Assembly: GCF_022846615.1 (NCBI RefSeq)
Contig: NZ_AP025637.1
Location: 2,877,001-2,941,000, forward strand
Source: Roseomonas fluvialis
GTDB lineage: Bacteria; Pseudomonadota; Alphaproteobacteria; Acetobacterales; Acetobacteraceae
Direction of reading: 5' to 3'
Length of the DNA stretch: 64,000 nucleotides
Shown here: in pieces, positions 1 through 9,388 of the stretch
Layout: the number at the start of each line of letters is the position of its first letter
Numbering within the stretch: position 1 is the first letter of the stretch
Notes under the pieces: model-generated
The model's database searches: none
What the model was told of the DNA's origin: nothing
Seen by the model: the letters and a program-made list of their open reading frames with translations, nothing else
Made by a program: the position numbers and the translations under genes

Positions 1-435
1 CGCGAGCTGCGCCGCACGCTGCACGCCCGCCGACCGGCGCACCATGAAGCCCTGCCCGTCGTAGAAATTCACCGCGGTGAAGTTCAACCCGTTCGCGGTG
101 TCGCGCGTCTGCGTCCAGGTTGTGGTGCGCGGCAACACATCGACCTGGCCCGATTGCAGCGCGGGCAGCCGCGCCTGGGACGACAGCACGGTGAAGCGCG
201 CCTTCGCCGCATCGCCCAGCACGGCGGCGGCGATCGCGCGGCAGGTATCGGCATCGAGCCCGCGCGCAACGCCCTGGCTGTCGAGCACATTGAACCCCGG
301 CGCGCCGGGATGCCCGCCGCAGATCAGCGCATCGCGCGATCGCACGGTGGACAGCGTCGGTCCCGGGGACGCGGTCTGCGCGACGGCGGTGCCCGCAATG
401 CAGGCGGCGAGGGTGGCAAGCAGGGGCAGGCGCAT
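1..435 (-). CDS. amino-acid ABC transporter substrate-binding protein (AapJ-like), partial
   Basis: Periplasmic receptor of a polar/general L-amino-acid ABC importer. The gene starts with ATG at 435 and runs off the left window edge, so only the first 145 residues are visible. Residues 1-19 form a Sec signal peptide ending AVA-Q. The mature part carries the family pattern RDALICGGHPGAPGF, then GLDADTCRAIAAAVLGD, and LPALQSGQVDVLPRTTTWT, as in AapJ/BztA-type SBP_bac_3 proteins. The matching permeases would lie to the left, outside the window. The TRAP permease stop at 518 lies upstream on the same strand, about 80 bp away; they are probably separate transport systems. Family is confident; the exact substrate is inferred. 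Confidence 0.85.
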   Translation of the reverse strand, partial: MRLPLLATLAACIAGTAVAQTASPGPTLSTVRSRDALICGGHPGAPGFNVLDSQGVARGLDADTCRAIAAAVLGDAAKARFTVLSSQARLPALQSGQVDVLPRTTTWTQTRDTANGLNFTAVNFYDGQGFMVRRSAGVQRAAQLA

Positions 436-517
436 GGCGTTCCTTCCGGGATTGGCGCGGCGTCTGGCGCCGCGCCCGGGCATCCTACAGCACCGGCCGG
501 TCGCACCAAGCCGGGGC

Positions 518-2482
518 TCACGCCACGCGCGCGCGCCCCGCCATGCCCTGCACCAGCGCCGTGGCCCCCAGCGCCACCATGCCGACCAGCAGGCGCACCT
601 CGTCTGGCGCCACATGGCCGAAGGCCGCGAACAGCCCCGCCGCGCCGAGAGCGGCCCGCAGCGCCACCCCCATCGGCCGCATCAGGAACCCCGCATAGGC
701 CGAGGTGATGAGCGTGAGTGCCACCACCTGGATCAGCGTGGCCATCGCGATCGCGACCACGCCGCCGCGCAGCATGATCCCCGGGTCATAGATGAAGGCG
801 AAGCCGACAGTGAACCCCGCGATCCCGAAACGCGTCGCGTGCACTGAGGTGATGGTCGGCCCGGCCTTGGCGATGGCCGCGGCGGCGAAGGCGGCCGCCG
901 CCACCGGTGGCGTCGCATCCGCGATCACCGCGAAGTAGAAGGTGAACATGTGCGCCTGCAACAGGTCGACGCCCAGCGGCCGGCCGAGTTCCAGGATGGT
1001 CGGCACGCCGATCGCGGCGGCGATGATGTAGGACGGCGTCGTCGGTATCCCGAGCCCCAGCACCAGCACCGTGAGCGCCACCAGCACCAGCAGCAGCCCG
1101 AGCGACCCGCCCGCGGTCTCCTTGATGATGCCCCCGAAGGCCACGACCATGCCGGTGGCCGTGAGCGCCGAGACCACCACCCCCGCCCCCGCGATCGACA
1201 CCGCCAGCGGCGCCATGGTCAGCCCCGCGCTATAGAAGCTGTCCAGGATCGCCCGCCACCCCATGCGCGTGCGCGCCCGCAGCAGCGAGACGCCCACCAT
1301 CGCGATCGTCGCCCAGAAGGCCGCGTAGTTGCCTGACCAGCGTTCGGTCATCAGCCAGACCAGCAGCCCGATCGGGATGACCAGGTGCGCATCGGCCAGC
1401 ACCTCGCGCCAGGCGGGAATGTCCTTGAGCGGCATGGGTTCCATGCCCGCGCGCTTCGCTTCGAAATGCACCGCAGCGAGGATCGCGAAGTAGTACAGCA
1501 CCGCGCCGATCGCGGCGGCGACGATGATGTCGCCGTACGGGATGTTGGTGATCTCGGCCATCACGAAGGCGGCCGCACCCATGACGGGGGGCATCAGCGC
1601 GCCGCCCACGCTGGCCGCGCTCTCGATCCCGCCCGCCACCGCGGGGCGGTAGCCCACCTTCACCATCAGCGGGATGGTCATGGCCCCGGTCGTGATGACG
1701 TTCGACACCGAGCTACCGCTCATGGTCCCGAACAGGCCGGACGTCACCACCGACACCTTCGCCGGCCCGCCCGTGTAGCGCCCCGCCACCGCGGCCCCGA
1801 GGTTGCTGAACAGCCGCCCCGTCCCGCTGCCCTGCATGAAGGCGCCGAACAGGATGAACACGGCGATGGTGGTGGCCACGATGCCTGTCAGCGGCCCATA
1901 GACACCGCCCGCCGTCGGCACCAGCCAGGCCGCCTCGATGATCTCGGGCGCGGTGAAGACGCGCGTGTTGAGCACGCCCGGCCAGTGATGCCCCGTCGCC
2001 ATGTAGAGCAGGCAACCCGCCACCATCCACGCCAGGCCCGGTTCCACCGCGCGTCGGATGGCTTCCAGCATCGTCACCATGCAGGTGATGCCCATCGCCA
2101 TCATGGTCGGCGTGAAGGGGTCGACATACTCCATGCGGTCCGACACCGCGGCCGCATTCACGAAGACCCACAGGTGCGGCGCTGCGGACACCACCGCCCA
2201 GACCCAGTCGAACACCGAAGGGCGCGTCTGCGGGGACCGCTTCGCGAAGGCCGGGTACAGCAGGAACAGCGGCGGCGTGAACACCAGCAGGTGCAGCGAG
2301 CGCATCTCGACCGGTTCGGGAAAGCCGAAGCCGCCGAAGGGCATGGCGCGCTCGATGCCCGGATGCACCAGGCTGGCGGCCCATTCGAAGAACGGGCCGC
2401 CGGCGAAGTACAGATGCACGGCGGCCCAGAACGCCAGCCACAGCACGATCGCGCCGCGCAGTGGTCCCGTCAGCTCACGCAA
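518..2482 (-). CDS. TRAP transporter fused permease (4TM-12TM)
   Basis: Fused small and large membrane subunits of a TRAP transporter, 654 residues, hydrophobic throughout. It imports an unknown organic anion using an ion gradient. The DctM-like half shows GSGTGRLFSNLGAAVAG, GLFGTMSGSSVSNVITTG and the late GLGIPTTPSYIIAAAIG segment, typical of TAXI-associated permeases. No ATG fits. The frame opens with a TTG at 2482, 9 bp past the stop of the receptor gene, so the two are co-transcribed and probably translationally coupled. The start codon is uncertain, but the length fits the family. Substrate cannot be read from the sequence. Confidence 0.9.
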   Translation of the reverse strand: MRELTGPLRGAIVLWLAFWAAVHLYFAGGPFFEWAASLVHPGIERAMPFGGFGFPEPVEMRSLHLLVFTPPLFLLYPAFAKRSPQTRPSVFDWVWAVVSAAPHLWVFVNAAAVSDRMEYVDPFTPTMMAMGITCMVTMLEAIRRAVEPGLAWMVAGCLLYMATGHHWPGVLNTRVFTAPEIIEAAWLVPTAGGVYGPLTGIVATTIAVFILFGAFMQGSGTGRLFSNLGAAVAGRYTGGPAKVSVVTSGLFGTMSGSSVSNVITTGAMTIPLMVKVGYRPAVAGGIESAASVGGALMPPVMGAAAFVMAEITNIPYGDIIVAAAIGAVLYYFAILAAVHFEAKRAGMEPMPLKDIPAWREVLADAHLVIPIGLLVWLMTERWSGNYAAFWATIAMVGVSLLRARTRMGWRAILDSFYSAGLTMAPLAVSIAGAGVVVSALTATGMVVAFGGIIKETAGGSLGLLLVLVALTVLVLGLGIPTTPSYIIAAAIGVPTILELGRPLGVDLLQAHMFTFYFAVIADATPPVAAAAFAAAAIAKAGPTITSVHATRFGIAGFTVGFAFIYDPGIMLRGGVVAIAMATLIQVVALTLITSAYAGFLMRPMGVALRAALGAAGLFAAFGHVAPDEVRLLVGMVALGATALVQGMAGRARVA

Positions 2483-2491
2483 GCGCCGCGC

Positions 2492-3496
2492 TCAGGCGGC
2501 GGGCGGATTGGCGCCGACGGCGCGGAACGCCGTCGCCGCCCCGGGATGGAACGCCACGCCGCGGTATTCCACCGCCTTGGCCGGCGTCCATCCCGCCATG
2601 CTGGCGTGGATGGTCGACAGCCGCTGGCCCTGGTTCTTGATCAGCGTGGCGGTGATCTTCTGCACCACCTCGGCCGGGATGCTCTCATGCACCAGGATGA
2701 CGCTGTCCATCATCGTCACCGGCGCATCGGCCGACATCAGCGGCGGATAGGTCGCGGCCGGCAGCACGCCCTGCGCATAGGCGTATTGCTGCGTCAGGTG
2801 GTTCATGACGTCGGTCGGGAAGGACACGATGCGTCCGCCGCGCCGGCCCTGGCCGATCTCGGTCATGATCGCCGCCGGGCGCGCCAGCGCCACGTACAGG
2901 TAGTCCACCTGCCCGTCATTGTAGGCCGCGGCGATGTCCGCGTAGGACCCGTTCAGATACCGCCCGCCTTCCGCACGGATCTTGTCCGGGCTGGTCCCGA
3001 GGAAGCGCAGGATGCGCTGCAGCGTCATCTCATCGGTGCTGCTGCGCTGCGGTGCCGCGATCTTGAGACCGCGCTGCGTCAGGATCGCGCGCATGTCTTC
3101 CGGCCCGGCGCCCGTGTGGCGCAGGAAGTGGTGTTCGGTCGGCGAATAGCCGGTGCCCAGCGAGCGGATGCGCTCGTGCTTCGCGGAATAGGGTTCGATC
3201 CCCTGCACGGCAGAGGCCGAGAAGGCATCGATGCCCCAGCCGATCTGCGACTGGTTGTTGTTGATGCGCGTCGGGTTGGCCAAGCCCCCGCCGGGCACAA
3301 CGCGCACCTGGATCTCGGGGTTCTCCTCTCGGATGAGGGACGACAGCCCCGCCGCCATCGTGTACCAGCCGCCGCCCAGCGACCCCGCCACCCATTCGAG
3401 CGTCGCCTGGGCATGGCCCTGGCGAATGGCGGGCACCGCCAATGCGGCGCCGAGCGTGCCGCGCGCCAGCGCGCGACGGCCGATGAAAAGGGACAT
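2492..3496 (-). CDS. TAXI-family TRAP transporter solute-binding protein
   Basis: Periplasmic receptor (334 aa) that feeds the fused TRAP permease downstream. The chosen ATG at 3496 has a strong GAGGAGG ribosome site 7 bases upstream; a longer in-frame start at 3553 lacks this support. The N-terminus has paired arginines (GRRALARGTLG) followed by a hydrophobic stretch and an AQA-type cleavage site, so export by Sec or Tat is likely. TAXI hallmarks are the early GSLGGGWYTMAAGLSSLI, the NPTRINNNQSQIGWG segment and DVMNHLTQQYAYAQGVLPAATYP. TAXI receptors elsewhere bind glutamate or other dicarboxylates, but the ligand here is unknown. Confidence 0.9.
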   Translation of the reverse strand: MSLFIGRRALARGTLGAALAVPAIRQGHAQATLEWVAGSLGGGWYTMAAGLSSLIREENPEIQVRVVPGGGLANPTRINNNQSQIGWGIDAFSASAVQGIEPYSAKHERIRSLGTGYSPTEHHFLRHTGAGPEDMRAILTQRGLKIAAPQRSSTDEMTLQRILRFLGTSPDKIRAEGGRYLNGSYADIAAAYNDGQVDYLYVALARPAAIMTEIGQGRRGGRIVSFPTDVMNHLTQQYAYAQGVLPAATYPPLMSADAPVTMMDSVILVHESIPAEVVQKITATLIKNQGQRLSTIHASMAGWTPAKAVEYRGVAFHPGAATAFRAVGANPPAA

Positions 3497-3661
3497 GCGG
3501 GCCTCCTCTGCCTTCTGCGGCGCAGTATGGGCAGGGTTGTCACGCGCGGGCAACGCCCCGGGGCGTCAGGCAATATTGCGTTGCAGCCCCATGACACTCG
3601 GGCGTAGACGCCGCGATGGTTGAGGCGGCTGGCACCATCCCCACACGGCGAGGTCCCCGCA

Positions 3662-4093
3662 ATGGTCATCGGTTCCGTCCTGCACGTAGGGTCCGTACTT
3701 GCGGAACAGGCAGCGCGCCCGCCTTGTGCCAGCCCCGAAGCCCCGGTGGCCGAGGCCGCGCGCGTCATGGCCAGCACCGGCATCGGCACCCTGCCCGTCA
3801 TCGACCGCCATGGCCGCCTCGTCGGCCTGGTGGCGGAAGCCGACATCCTGCGCCTGGCCGCCGAACGCCGCTCCGGCATCCGCGGCCTGGCGGTCGAGGA
3901 CGTGATGACCCGCGACGTCGTCACCGTGCCGGCCGAGGCGCCGCTTGAAGCCGCGCTCAACGTGATGGAACGCGCCCGCTTCCGCCACATGCCCGTCTGC
4001 GACGGCCAGGGCCGGCTGCTCGGCCTGGTCGGCCTGGTCGACCTGCTGCGGCTCGCACTCGGCGGCGCGAGCCCCGCCACCACCACCGCGTGA
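3662..4093 (+). CDS. CBS-domain protein
   Basis: Small cytoplasmic protein (143 aa) made almost entirely of a tandem CBS pair (Bateman module): one CBS around residues 15-65 (MASTGIGTLPVIDRHGRLVG) and one around 78-130 (VEDVMTRDVVTVP, RFRHMPVCDGQGRLLGLV). Such modules bind adenosyl nucleotides and sense energy state. The ATG at 3662 is chosen because a GCGAGG ribosome site precedes it; an upstream in-frame ATG at 3620 has none. A second CBS protein begins 13 bp after its stop, so the two probably form an operon. It has no attached enzymatic or channel domain, and its partner is unknown. Confidence 0.85.
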   Translation: MVIGSVLHVGSVLAEQAARPPCASPEAPVAEAARVMASTGIGTLPVIDRHGRLVGLVAEADILRLAAERRSGIRGLAVEDVMTRDVVTVPAEAPLEAALNVMERARFRHMPVCDGQGRLLGLVGLVDLLRLALGGASPATTTA

Positions 4094-4106
4094 AGGAGAA
4101 AACCCC

Positions 4107-4550
4107 ATGACCATCGCCTCCGTGCTGCGCAAGAAGGGCAATGACGTGATCTCGGTCTCGCCCGAGACACTCGCCGTCGAGGTCGCGCGCCTCATCACCT
4201 CCCGGCGCATCGGCGCGGTGCTGGTGCGCTCGCCCGCCGGCGAGGTGCTCGGCATCCTCAGCGAGCGCGACATCGTCAAGGCGGTGGCCGAGCGCACCAA
4301 CGCCACCCACGGCGTCTTCGTGCGCGACATCATGACGCGCGAGGTGGTGATGGTCAGCCCCGACACGCCGGTCGACACCGCGCTCGAGATCATGGACCAG
4401 GGCTATTTCCGCCACCTGCCGGTTGTCGACGGCAATGGCGCGCTGCTCGGCATCGTGAGCGTGCGCGACCTGGTGAAGCACCGCATCAGCACGCAGCAGC
4501 ACGACGTCGAGAGCCTCAAGGCCTACGTCACGCGCACCTACATGCACTGA
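4107..4550 (+). CDS. CBS-domain protein
   Basis: A 147-residue tandem CBS protein. CBS1 covers about residues 8-65 (ISVSPETLAVEVARLI, GVLSERD-type ending GILSERDIVKAVAER), and CBS2 about 75-130 (VRDIMTREVVMVSPDTPV, GYFRHLPVVDGNGALLGIV). It is preceded by AAGGAGAAAACCCC, an excellent ribosome site. It belongs to the widespread alphaproteobacterial stand-alone CBS family and sits directly behind another CBS gene, but the two differ enough not to be a recent duplication. It probably binds an adenine nucleotide; the target is not visible. Confidence 0.88.
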   Translation: MTIASVLRKKGNDVISVSPETLAVEVARLITSRRIGAVLVRSPAGEVLGILSERDIVKAVAERTNATHGVFVRDIMTREVVMVSPDTPVDTALEIMDQGYFRHLPVVDGNGALLGIVSVRDLVKHRISTQQHDVESLKAYVTRTYMH

Positions 4551-4641
4551 GCCCCGGCACGGCGCGACCGCGTCGCGCCGGCGCGCCGGTCGCGGCCCGC
4601 ACCGGCGCGGACGTTCCGCGCAACGCCCGGAAAGCATCGCC

Positions 4642-5055
4642 ATGACGCCGCCGGAGGACCTGATCATCGCCATCGGCGAGGCGCTGATGCGCGCCGCCCG
4701 CGCCACAGGCGAGCCCTGGGACTACGCCGGCTGGATGTTCGAGACGCGCGACGGGCGCAGCAGCAGCGGCACCGACTTCCAGTTCGCCGGCCGCCGCCAG
4801 CTGTCGCTGGAATTCGCCTTCGACGACATGGACGTGATCCTCGACAGCTTCATGGCCCTGCGCGAGGCGACGCACGTCCCCGGCGACGCGCATTGGATCA
4901 AGTGCCTGGCCGTGCTGCGCCACGACGGCGAGATGAAGCTGCTGTTCGAATTCAAAGACTGGTCGCGCTGGTCCATCACGCCAGCCAATGTGGACCGGGC
5001 GCTCGAGATCCTCGTCGGCGAGGTTTTTCCCGAAGCCATTGCGCCACCGGGCTGA
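4642..5055 (+). CDS. hypothetical protein (possible YezG-like fold)
   Basis: A 137-residue soluble protein that I do not recognise with confidence. It has no signal peptide or membrane segment. It is rich in aromatic residues and acidic patches: GEPWDYAGWMFETRDG, LEFAFDDMDVILDSF, and near the C-terminus MKLLFEFKDWSRWSI. The last pattern vaguely recalls the YezG/DUF600 immunity-protein fold, but this is only an impression. It starts at ATG 4642, 91 bp after the CBS gene, and its stop lies 9 bp from the convergent pdxY stop. Codon use is like its neighbours, so it is a real resident gene. Confidence 0.7.
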   Translation: MTPPEDLIIAIGEALMRAARATGEPWDYAGWMFETRDGRSSSGTDFQFAGRRQLSLEFAFDDMDVILDSFMALREATHVPGDAHWIKCLAVLRHDGEMKLLFEFKDWSRWSITPANVDRALEILVGEVFPEAIAPPG

Positions 5056-5064
5056 CCCGCGCGC

Positions 5065-5916
5065 TCAGCACGCCAGCGCGGCGAAGCGGCGCGACGGCGC
5101 CACGAACTCCTCCTGCGCCGCCACCGTCAGGATCTCGCGCGACCCCGCCTCGGCCGTGCGCCGCAACAGCCCGAACACCGATGACGCCGCCGCCTCCAGC
5201 GCCACCCGCGCCGACCCGCTGCGCAGGCGATGGAACAGGAACAGCGCGGCAATCGCGTCCCCCGCCCCGTTCACAGACACCGGCAGCATCGGCGTGGACA
5301 GCCGCCAGAACGCGCCGCCCTCGCCGGCCAGCATCCCGATCTCGCCCTCGGGCGTGTCATCGAGGCGCAGAGATGTCACCAGCACGCAGCGCGGCCCGCG
5401 CGCCTGCAGCGCCGCCACCGCCGCACGCGCATCCGCCAGCGTGCGGACCTCGCGCCCGGTCAGCCATTCCAGCTCGAACTGGTTGGGCGTGAGGATATCG
5501 GCCGCCGGCAGCGCCTGGTCGCGCAGGAATTCCGGGATGCCTTCGCGCACGAACACCCCGCGCCCCACATCGCCGATCACCGGGTCGCAGCACCACAGCG
5601 CGGCGGGGTTCGCGGCCTTCACGCGACGCGCGGCATCGCGGATCGCAGCGCCAATCTCGGCCGATCCCATGTAGCCCGACAACACCGCATCGCAGCGCGC
5701 CATCACGCCGCGGTCCTCGATGCCCTGCACCAGGTCGGCGATCAGCTCCGCCCCGAACACCTGCCCGCGCCAGGCGCCATAGCCCGTGTGGTTGCTGAAC
5801 TGCACGGTATGGATGCCCCAGACCTCGGCGCCAAGCCGCTGGAGCGGAAAGATCGCGCTCGCATTGCCGACATGGCCGTAGGCGACCCAGGACTGGATGG
5901 ACAGGATGGCGGGCAT
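5065..5916 (-). CDS. pdxY: pyridoxal kinase
   Basis: Phosphorylates pyridoxal (and related vitamers) to the 5'-phosphate in the B6 salvage pathway; cytoplasmic, PfkB/ribokinase superfamily. The 283 residues open with the family signature [15 protein letters not shown] and continue with [11 protein letters not shown]. The anion-hole/catalytic motif [12 protein letters not shown] is at about residue 220. Length matches PdxY/PdxK enzymes. It is transcribed away from the liv cluster, from which a 224-bp divergent spacer separates it. Confidence 0.93.
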   Translation of the reverse strand: MPAILSIQSWVAYGHVGNASAIFPLQRLGAEVWGIHTVQFSNHTGYGAWRGQVFGAELIADLVQGIEDRGVMARCDAVLSGYMGSAEIGAAIRDAARRVKAANPAALWCCDPVIGDVGRGVFVREGIPEFLRDQALPAADILTPNQFELEWLTGREVRTLADARAAVAALQARGPRCVLVTSLRLDDTPEGEIGMLAGEGGAFWRLSTPMLPVSVNGAGDAIAALFLFHRLRSGSARVALEAAASSVFGLLRRTAEAGSREILTVAAQEEFVAPSRRFAALAC

Positions 5917-6140
5917 CGCGACTCGCGCTGGCAGGACAACCCGAGGCTAGCGCCTGCGCCGCGCCGACGGAATTCATCCCCCGCGCGCACCCGCCGCGCC
6001 GCGCGCATGGCGGCGCCTCGGCGCGTCGTGCATGGCGCAACGAAATCGCCGCACGCGCCCTTGCGCCCGGCGCGATGCTGCGTCCATCCTCCCGCCCAAT
6101 AGCGCCACAAGCAGCGCCAGACCCCGAGGGAGAGACCGCC

Positions 6141-7445
6141 ATGACCACGCTCACGCGCCGCGAAACGCTTGCCGCCGGCTTCGGCACGGTGCTGCTGCCC
6201 GCCACGCTCTCGGCCCAGCCGGTCGCCAAGCCCGCAGAGTTCAAGATCGGCGTCACCACCTTCCTGTCGGGCCCGGCCTCGGTCTTCGGCGTGCCCTCGC
6301 GCCGCGCCTGCGAAATGCTGGCCGAACAGATCAACGCCGCCGGTGGGATCGCCGGCGTGCCGATCCGCCCGATCTTCGTCGACGAAGGCCCCGGCACCGA
6401 CCACCTGGTCGGCGAGATCCGCCGCCTCGTGCAGAGCGAGGGCGTGCACACCATCTTCCAGTCGATCTCGTCGGGGTCGTGCCTCGCCTGCACGCCGCTG
6501 TCGCGCGAGCTCAACAAGGTCATGCTGCTGTGGGATTGCGGCACGCAGCGCATCTTCGAGGAAGCCCGCTACGACTACGCCTTCCGCACCCAGGGCTACG
6601 GCACCTCGGAAGTGCTGGCCCCGCTGCTGTACCTGCTCAAGACCAAGCCCAACATCCGCACGCTGGCCGTGGTGAACCAGGACTACGCCTGGGGCCGCGA
6701 TTCCTGGGAGCTGTGGAAGACCGCGATGGACGCGCTGAAGCCCGGCGTGCGCGTGGTGGCCGAGATGTTCCCCCGCTTCGGCTCGACCGACTTCTCCACC
6801 GAGATCACCCGCCTGCTCGCGCTGCGCCCGGACGTGATCTACTCGACCTCCTGGGGCGGCGAGCTGGTGACCTTCATCCGCCAGGCGACCGAACGCCGCC
6901 TGCATGAACGCTCCACCTTCGTGCTGCCGGTGGCGGAAGCCTCGATGCAGATCCTCGGTCGCTCGATGCCCGAGGGCCACATCATCGGCACCCGCGGCGA
7001 CCACTGGAACAACCACCCCTCGCCGGCCAACCCCGCGCTGTTCAACGGCTTCGTCAACGCCTACCGCCAGAAGTTCAACGAATACCCGATCTACCCGTGC
7101 CACCACATGGCGCAGGCGGTCTGGGCGCTGAAGGCGGCGGTCGAGAAGGCGGTGGCCGCGAAGAACGGCGCCTGGCCGTCGGACGCCGAACTGGCGGCGG
7201 CCTTCCGCGGCCTGACCTTCCCCACGCCGACTTCGACCATCACGCTGCGCGAGGACGGCCAGGGGCTCGAGGACCAGATCGTCGGCCTGTCCTCCTTCAA
7301 CGACCGGTTCCCCTTCGCGGTGCCCAAGGACATGATGCTGTTCCCCGGCGCGCAGGTCTCGGCCCCGGTCGGGCAGAAGTCGACCGACTGGCTCAAGACG
7401 CTGACGCCCGCCCTGATCGAGCAGGCCGGCCGGCCGATCGGCTGA
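6141..7445 (+). CDS. ABC transporter substrate-binding protein (branched-chain amino-acid type)
   Basis: Periplasmic receptor (434 aa), first gene of a complete five-gene Liv-type importer. The ATG at 6141 follows GAGGGAGAG; a longer frame from 6075 lacks this support. The N-terminus, TRRETLAAGFG followed by a hydrophobic run and LSAQ, looks like a Tat or Sec signal. The body is Peripla_BP_6: KIGVTTFLSGPASVFG, then AEQINAAGGIAGVPI and PDVIYSTSWGGELVTFIRQ. The family transports amino acids but also amides, urea and aromatic acids. The residues visible here do not define the ligand. Confidence 0.9.
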   Translation: MTTLTRRETLAAGFGTVLLPATLSAQPVAKPAEFKIGVTTFLSGPASVFGVPSRRACEMLAEQINAAGGIAGVPIRPIFVDEGPGTDHLVGEIRRLVQSEGVHTIFQSISSGSCLACTPLSRELNKVMLLWDCGTQRIFEEARYDYAFRTQGYGTSEVLAPLLYLLKTKPNIRTLAVVNQDYAWGRDSWELWKTAMDALKPGVRVVAEMFPRFGSTDFSTEITRLLALRPDVIYSTSWGGELVTFIRQATERRLHERSTFVLPVAEASMQILGRSMPEGHIIGTRGDHWNNHPSPANPALFNGFVNAYRQKFNEYPIYPCHHMAQAVWALKAAVEKAVAAKNGAWPSDAELAAAFRGLTFPTPTSTITLREDGQGLEDQIVGLSSFNDRFPFAVPKDMMLFPGAQVSAPVGQKSTDWLKTLTPALIEQAGRPIG

Positions 7446-7458
7446 GGCAGCACGCATC

Positions 7459-8394
7459 ATGGCCGAGTGGTTCCAGGACAATGGCCTTCTGCTCGGCCTC
7501 GCGTTGCTGGATGGGCTGTCCTCCGCCGGGCTGATCTTCCTGGTGGCGGTAGGGCTCAACCTGGTCTTCGGGGTGCTGCGCATCGTCAATGTCGCGCATG
7601 GCTCCCTGTATGCGATCGGCGCCTACAGCGCGGCGTCGATCGGCATCTTCCTCGCGGGGCTCGGGCTGCCGGCCTGGGCCTCGATCCCGACTCTGGTGCT
7701 CTCGGCCGCGCTGGTCGGCGCCATCCTCGGCCCGCTGATCGAACGCTTCATCCTGCGGCGCATCTATGGCGGGGAGGAGGTGGTCCAGCTGCTGGTCACC
7801 TTCGCCCTCTTCATGATCCTGGAGGATGTGCAGAAGCTGATCTGGGGCGTGCAGCCCATCCATCACGACGTGGCGCTGCGCGCGCTCGGCACCATCGACG
7901 TGCCCTTCGGGACCGACTTCATCCCCTTCACCAACTATCAGCTGTTTGTCCTGCCGACATTCGCGATCGTCACGCTGGTCGGCCTCGCGCTGTTCCTGCG
8001 CCGCACGTTGACCGGACGCGTCATCGTGGCCGTCACCACGGACCGCGAGGCCGCGACCGCCATGGGCATCGACGCGGCGCGCATCTTCCTCCTCACCTTC
8101 ACCTTCGGCGCGATGCTGGCGGCGCTCGGTGGCGCTCTGCTGTCGCCCACCGCCGCGCTGGTCCCGGGCATCGGCGCGCAGACCATCGTGCTGTCCTTCG
8201 CGGTCGTTGCCACCGCCGGCCTTGGGCAGATCGAAGGGGCGGCGCTGACCTCGCTGATGATGGGCCTCGGCCGGTCCATCGCCGTGTATTTCGCCCCGGA
8301 GTTCGAAGTGGTCGTGCCCTACATCATCATGGTGGCGGTGCTGCTGGTACGCCCGCAGGGCCTGTTCGGCGTGATCGAGACGAGGCGGGTATGA
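7459..8394 (+). CDS. branched-chain amino-acid ABC permease, LivH type
   Basis: Inner-membrane permease of 311 residues, 13 bp after the receptor gene. It shows the LivH signature GLNLVFGVLRIVNVAHGSLYAIGAY in its first third (quoted in part as NVAHGSLYAIGAYSA), an ERFILRRIYG cytoplasmic loop, and AMGIDAARIFLLTFTFGAM in the coupling-helix region. About eight hydrophobic helices are visible. It pairs with the LivM-type permease encoded downstream. Confidence 0.92.
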   Translation: MAEWFQDNGLLLGLALLDGLSSAGLIFLVAVGLNLVFGVLRIVNVAHGSLYAIGAYSAASIGIFLAGLGLPAWASIPTLVLSAALVGAILGPLIERFILRRIYGGEEVVQLLVTFALFMILEDVQKLIWGVQPIHHDVALRALGTIDVPFGTDFIPFTNYQLFVLPTFAIVTLVGLALFLRRTLTGRVIVAVTTDREAATAMGIDAARIFLLTFTFGAMLAALGGALLSPTAALVPGIGAQTIVLSFAVVATAGLGQIEGAALTSLMMGLGRSIAVYFAPEFEVVVPYIIMVAVLLVRPQGLFGVIETRRV

Positions 8395-8452
8395 GCAGCG
8401 CGCTGATCACCGCAACGATGCGCGTGCTCGGCCGAGCCGGCTGCGCCACGCC

Positions 8453-9388
8453 ATGAAGCGCTACGAACCCTTCCTGGCGCTGGTGCTCGCCGGCGGCCTG
8501 ATCGCCGCCGCCATCGCCGCGCCCTGGCTGCGCTTCGTGCTCACCATCGCGCTCGCCAAGGGCATCGCGGTGATGGGCATCCTGCTACTCCTGCGCGCCG
8601 GCCAGGTCTCCTTCGGACACGCGCTGTATATCGGCTTCGGCGCCTATGTGGTCGCCTTCTTCGCACCCGTGGCGGGCGATGGCGTGCTCATCATCGCCGC
8701 CTCGGCGGCCGGTGCGGGGCTGCTCGGCCTGGTGGTCGGGCTGTTCGTCACGCGCTACCGGCAGATCTTCTTCGGCATGCTGAACCTGGCCATGTGCATG
8801 GTGTTCTACTCGCTGCTCGAAAAGCTCTATCACATCACCCACGGCACCGACGGCATCCGCGTCGAGATCATGCCCATCGCCGGCCAGGTGCTCGACCGCG
8901 TCAGCTACGAATGGACGGTCTTCGGCATCGCCATGGGCCTCGCCTTCGTGGTCGGCTTCATCATCCGCCTGTATCTCGCCTCCCCGATGGGCGAGGCGCT
9001 GGCCGGCATCAAGACGCGGGAGACGCGGCTCGAATTCATGGGCGTACCGGCGCGCGGCATCCTGCTCGCGGCCTATGTTGCTTCGGCGATGCTGGGGGGC
9101 ATCGGCGGCGCGCTGATCGCCATGACGTCGCGCCATGTCACACCGCTGCTGTCCTATTGGACCGCCTCGGGCGAGCTGGTCTTCATCGCGATCCTCGGCG
9201 GGCCGGGCGGCGTGCTCGGGCCGTTCCTGGGCGCGGCCACCTACGAACTGGTGCGCGTCTACGCCGCGGCCTCCTTCGCCGATGCCTGGCAGATGATCCT
9301 GGGCCTGGTGCTGCTGCTGGTGATCCTGTTCGCGCCGGGCGGGCTGTGGGGCCTCGCGTCGCGCCTGGTCGGGGAGCGCCGGCGATGA
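8453..9388 (+). CDS. branched-chain amino-acid ABC permease, LivM type
   Basis: Second membrane subunit (311 aa). It has the LivM motifs LLLRAGQVSFGHALYIGFGAY and, in the coupling helix, LEFMGVPARGILLAAYVASA, followed by ILGGPGGVLGPFLGAA. It begins 58 bp after livH, a loose spacing for an otherwise tight operon, and its TGA overlaps the ATG of the next gene. Hydrophobic segments run throughout. Confidence 0.92.
   Translation: MKRYEPFLALVLAGGLIAAAIAAPWLRFVLTIALAKGIAVMGILLLLRAGQVSFGHALYIGFGAYVVAFFAPVAGDGVLIIAASAAGAGLLGLVVGLFVTRYRQIFFGMLNLAMCMVFYSLLEKLYHITHGTDGIRVEIMPIAGQVLDRVSYEWTVFGIAMGLAFVVGFIIRLYLASPMGEALAGIKTRETRLEFMGVPARGILLAAYVASAMLGGIGGALIAMTSRHVTPLLSYWTASGELVFIAILGGPGGVLGPFLGAATYELVRVYAAASFADAWQMILGLVLLLVILFAPGGLWGLASRLVGERRR

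Noticed and set aside
1385-3607. Very long plus-strand open frame opposite the TRAP genes
   Set aside because: His/Arg-rich translation without motifs. It is the antisense shadow of two well-supported minus-strand genes in GC-rich DNA.
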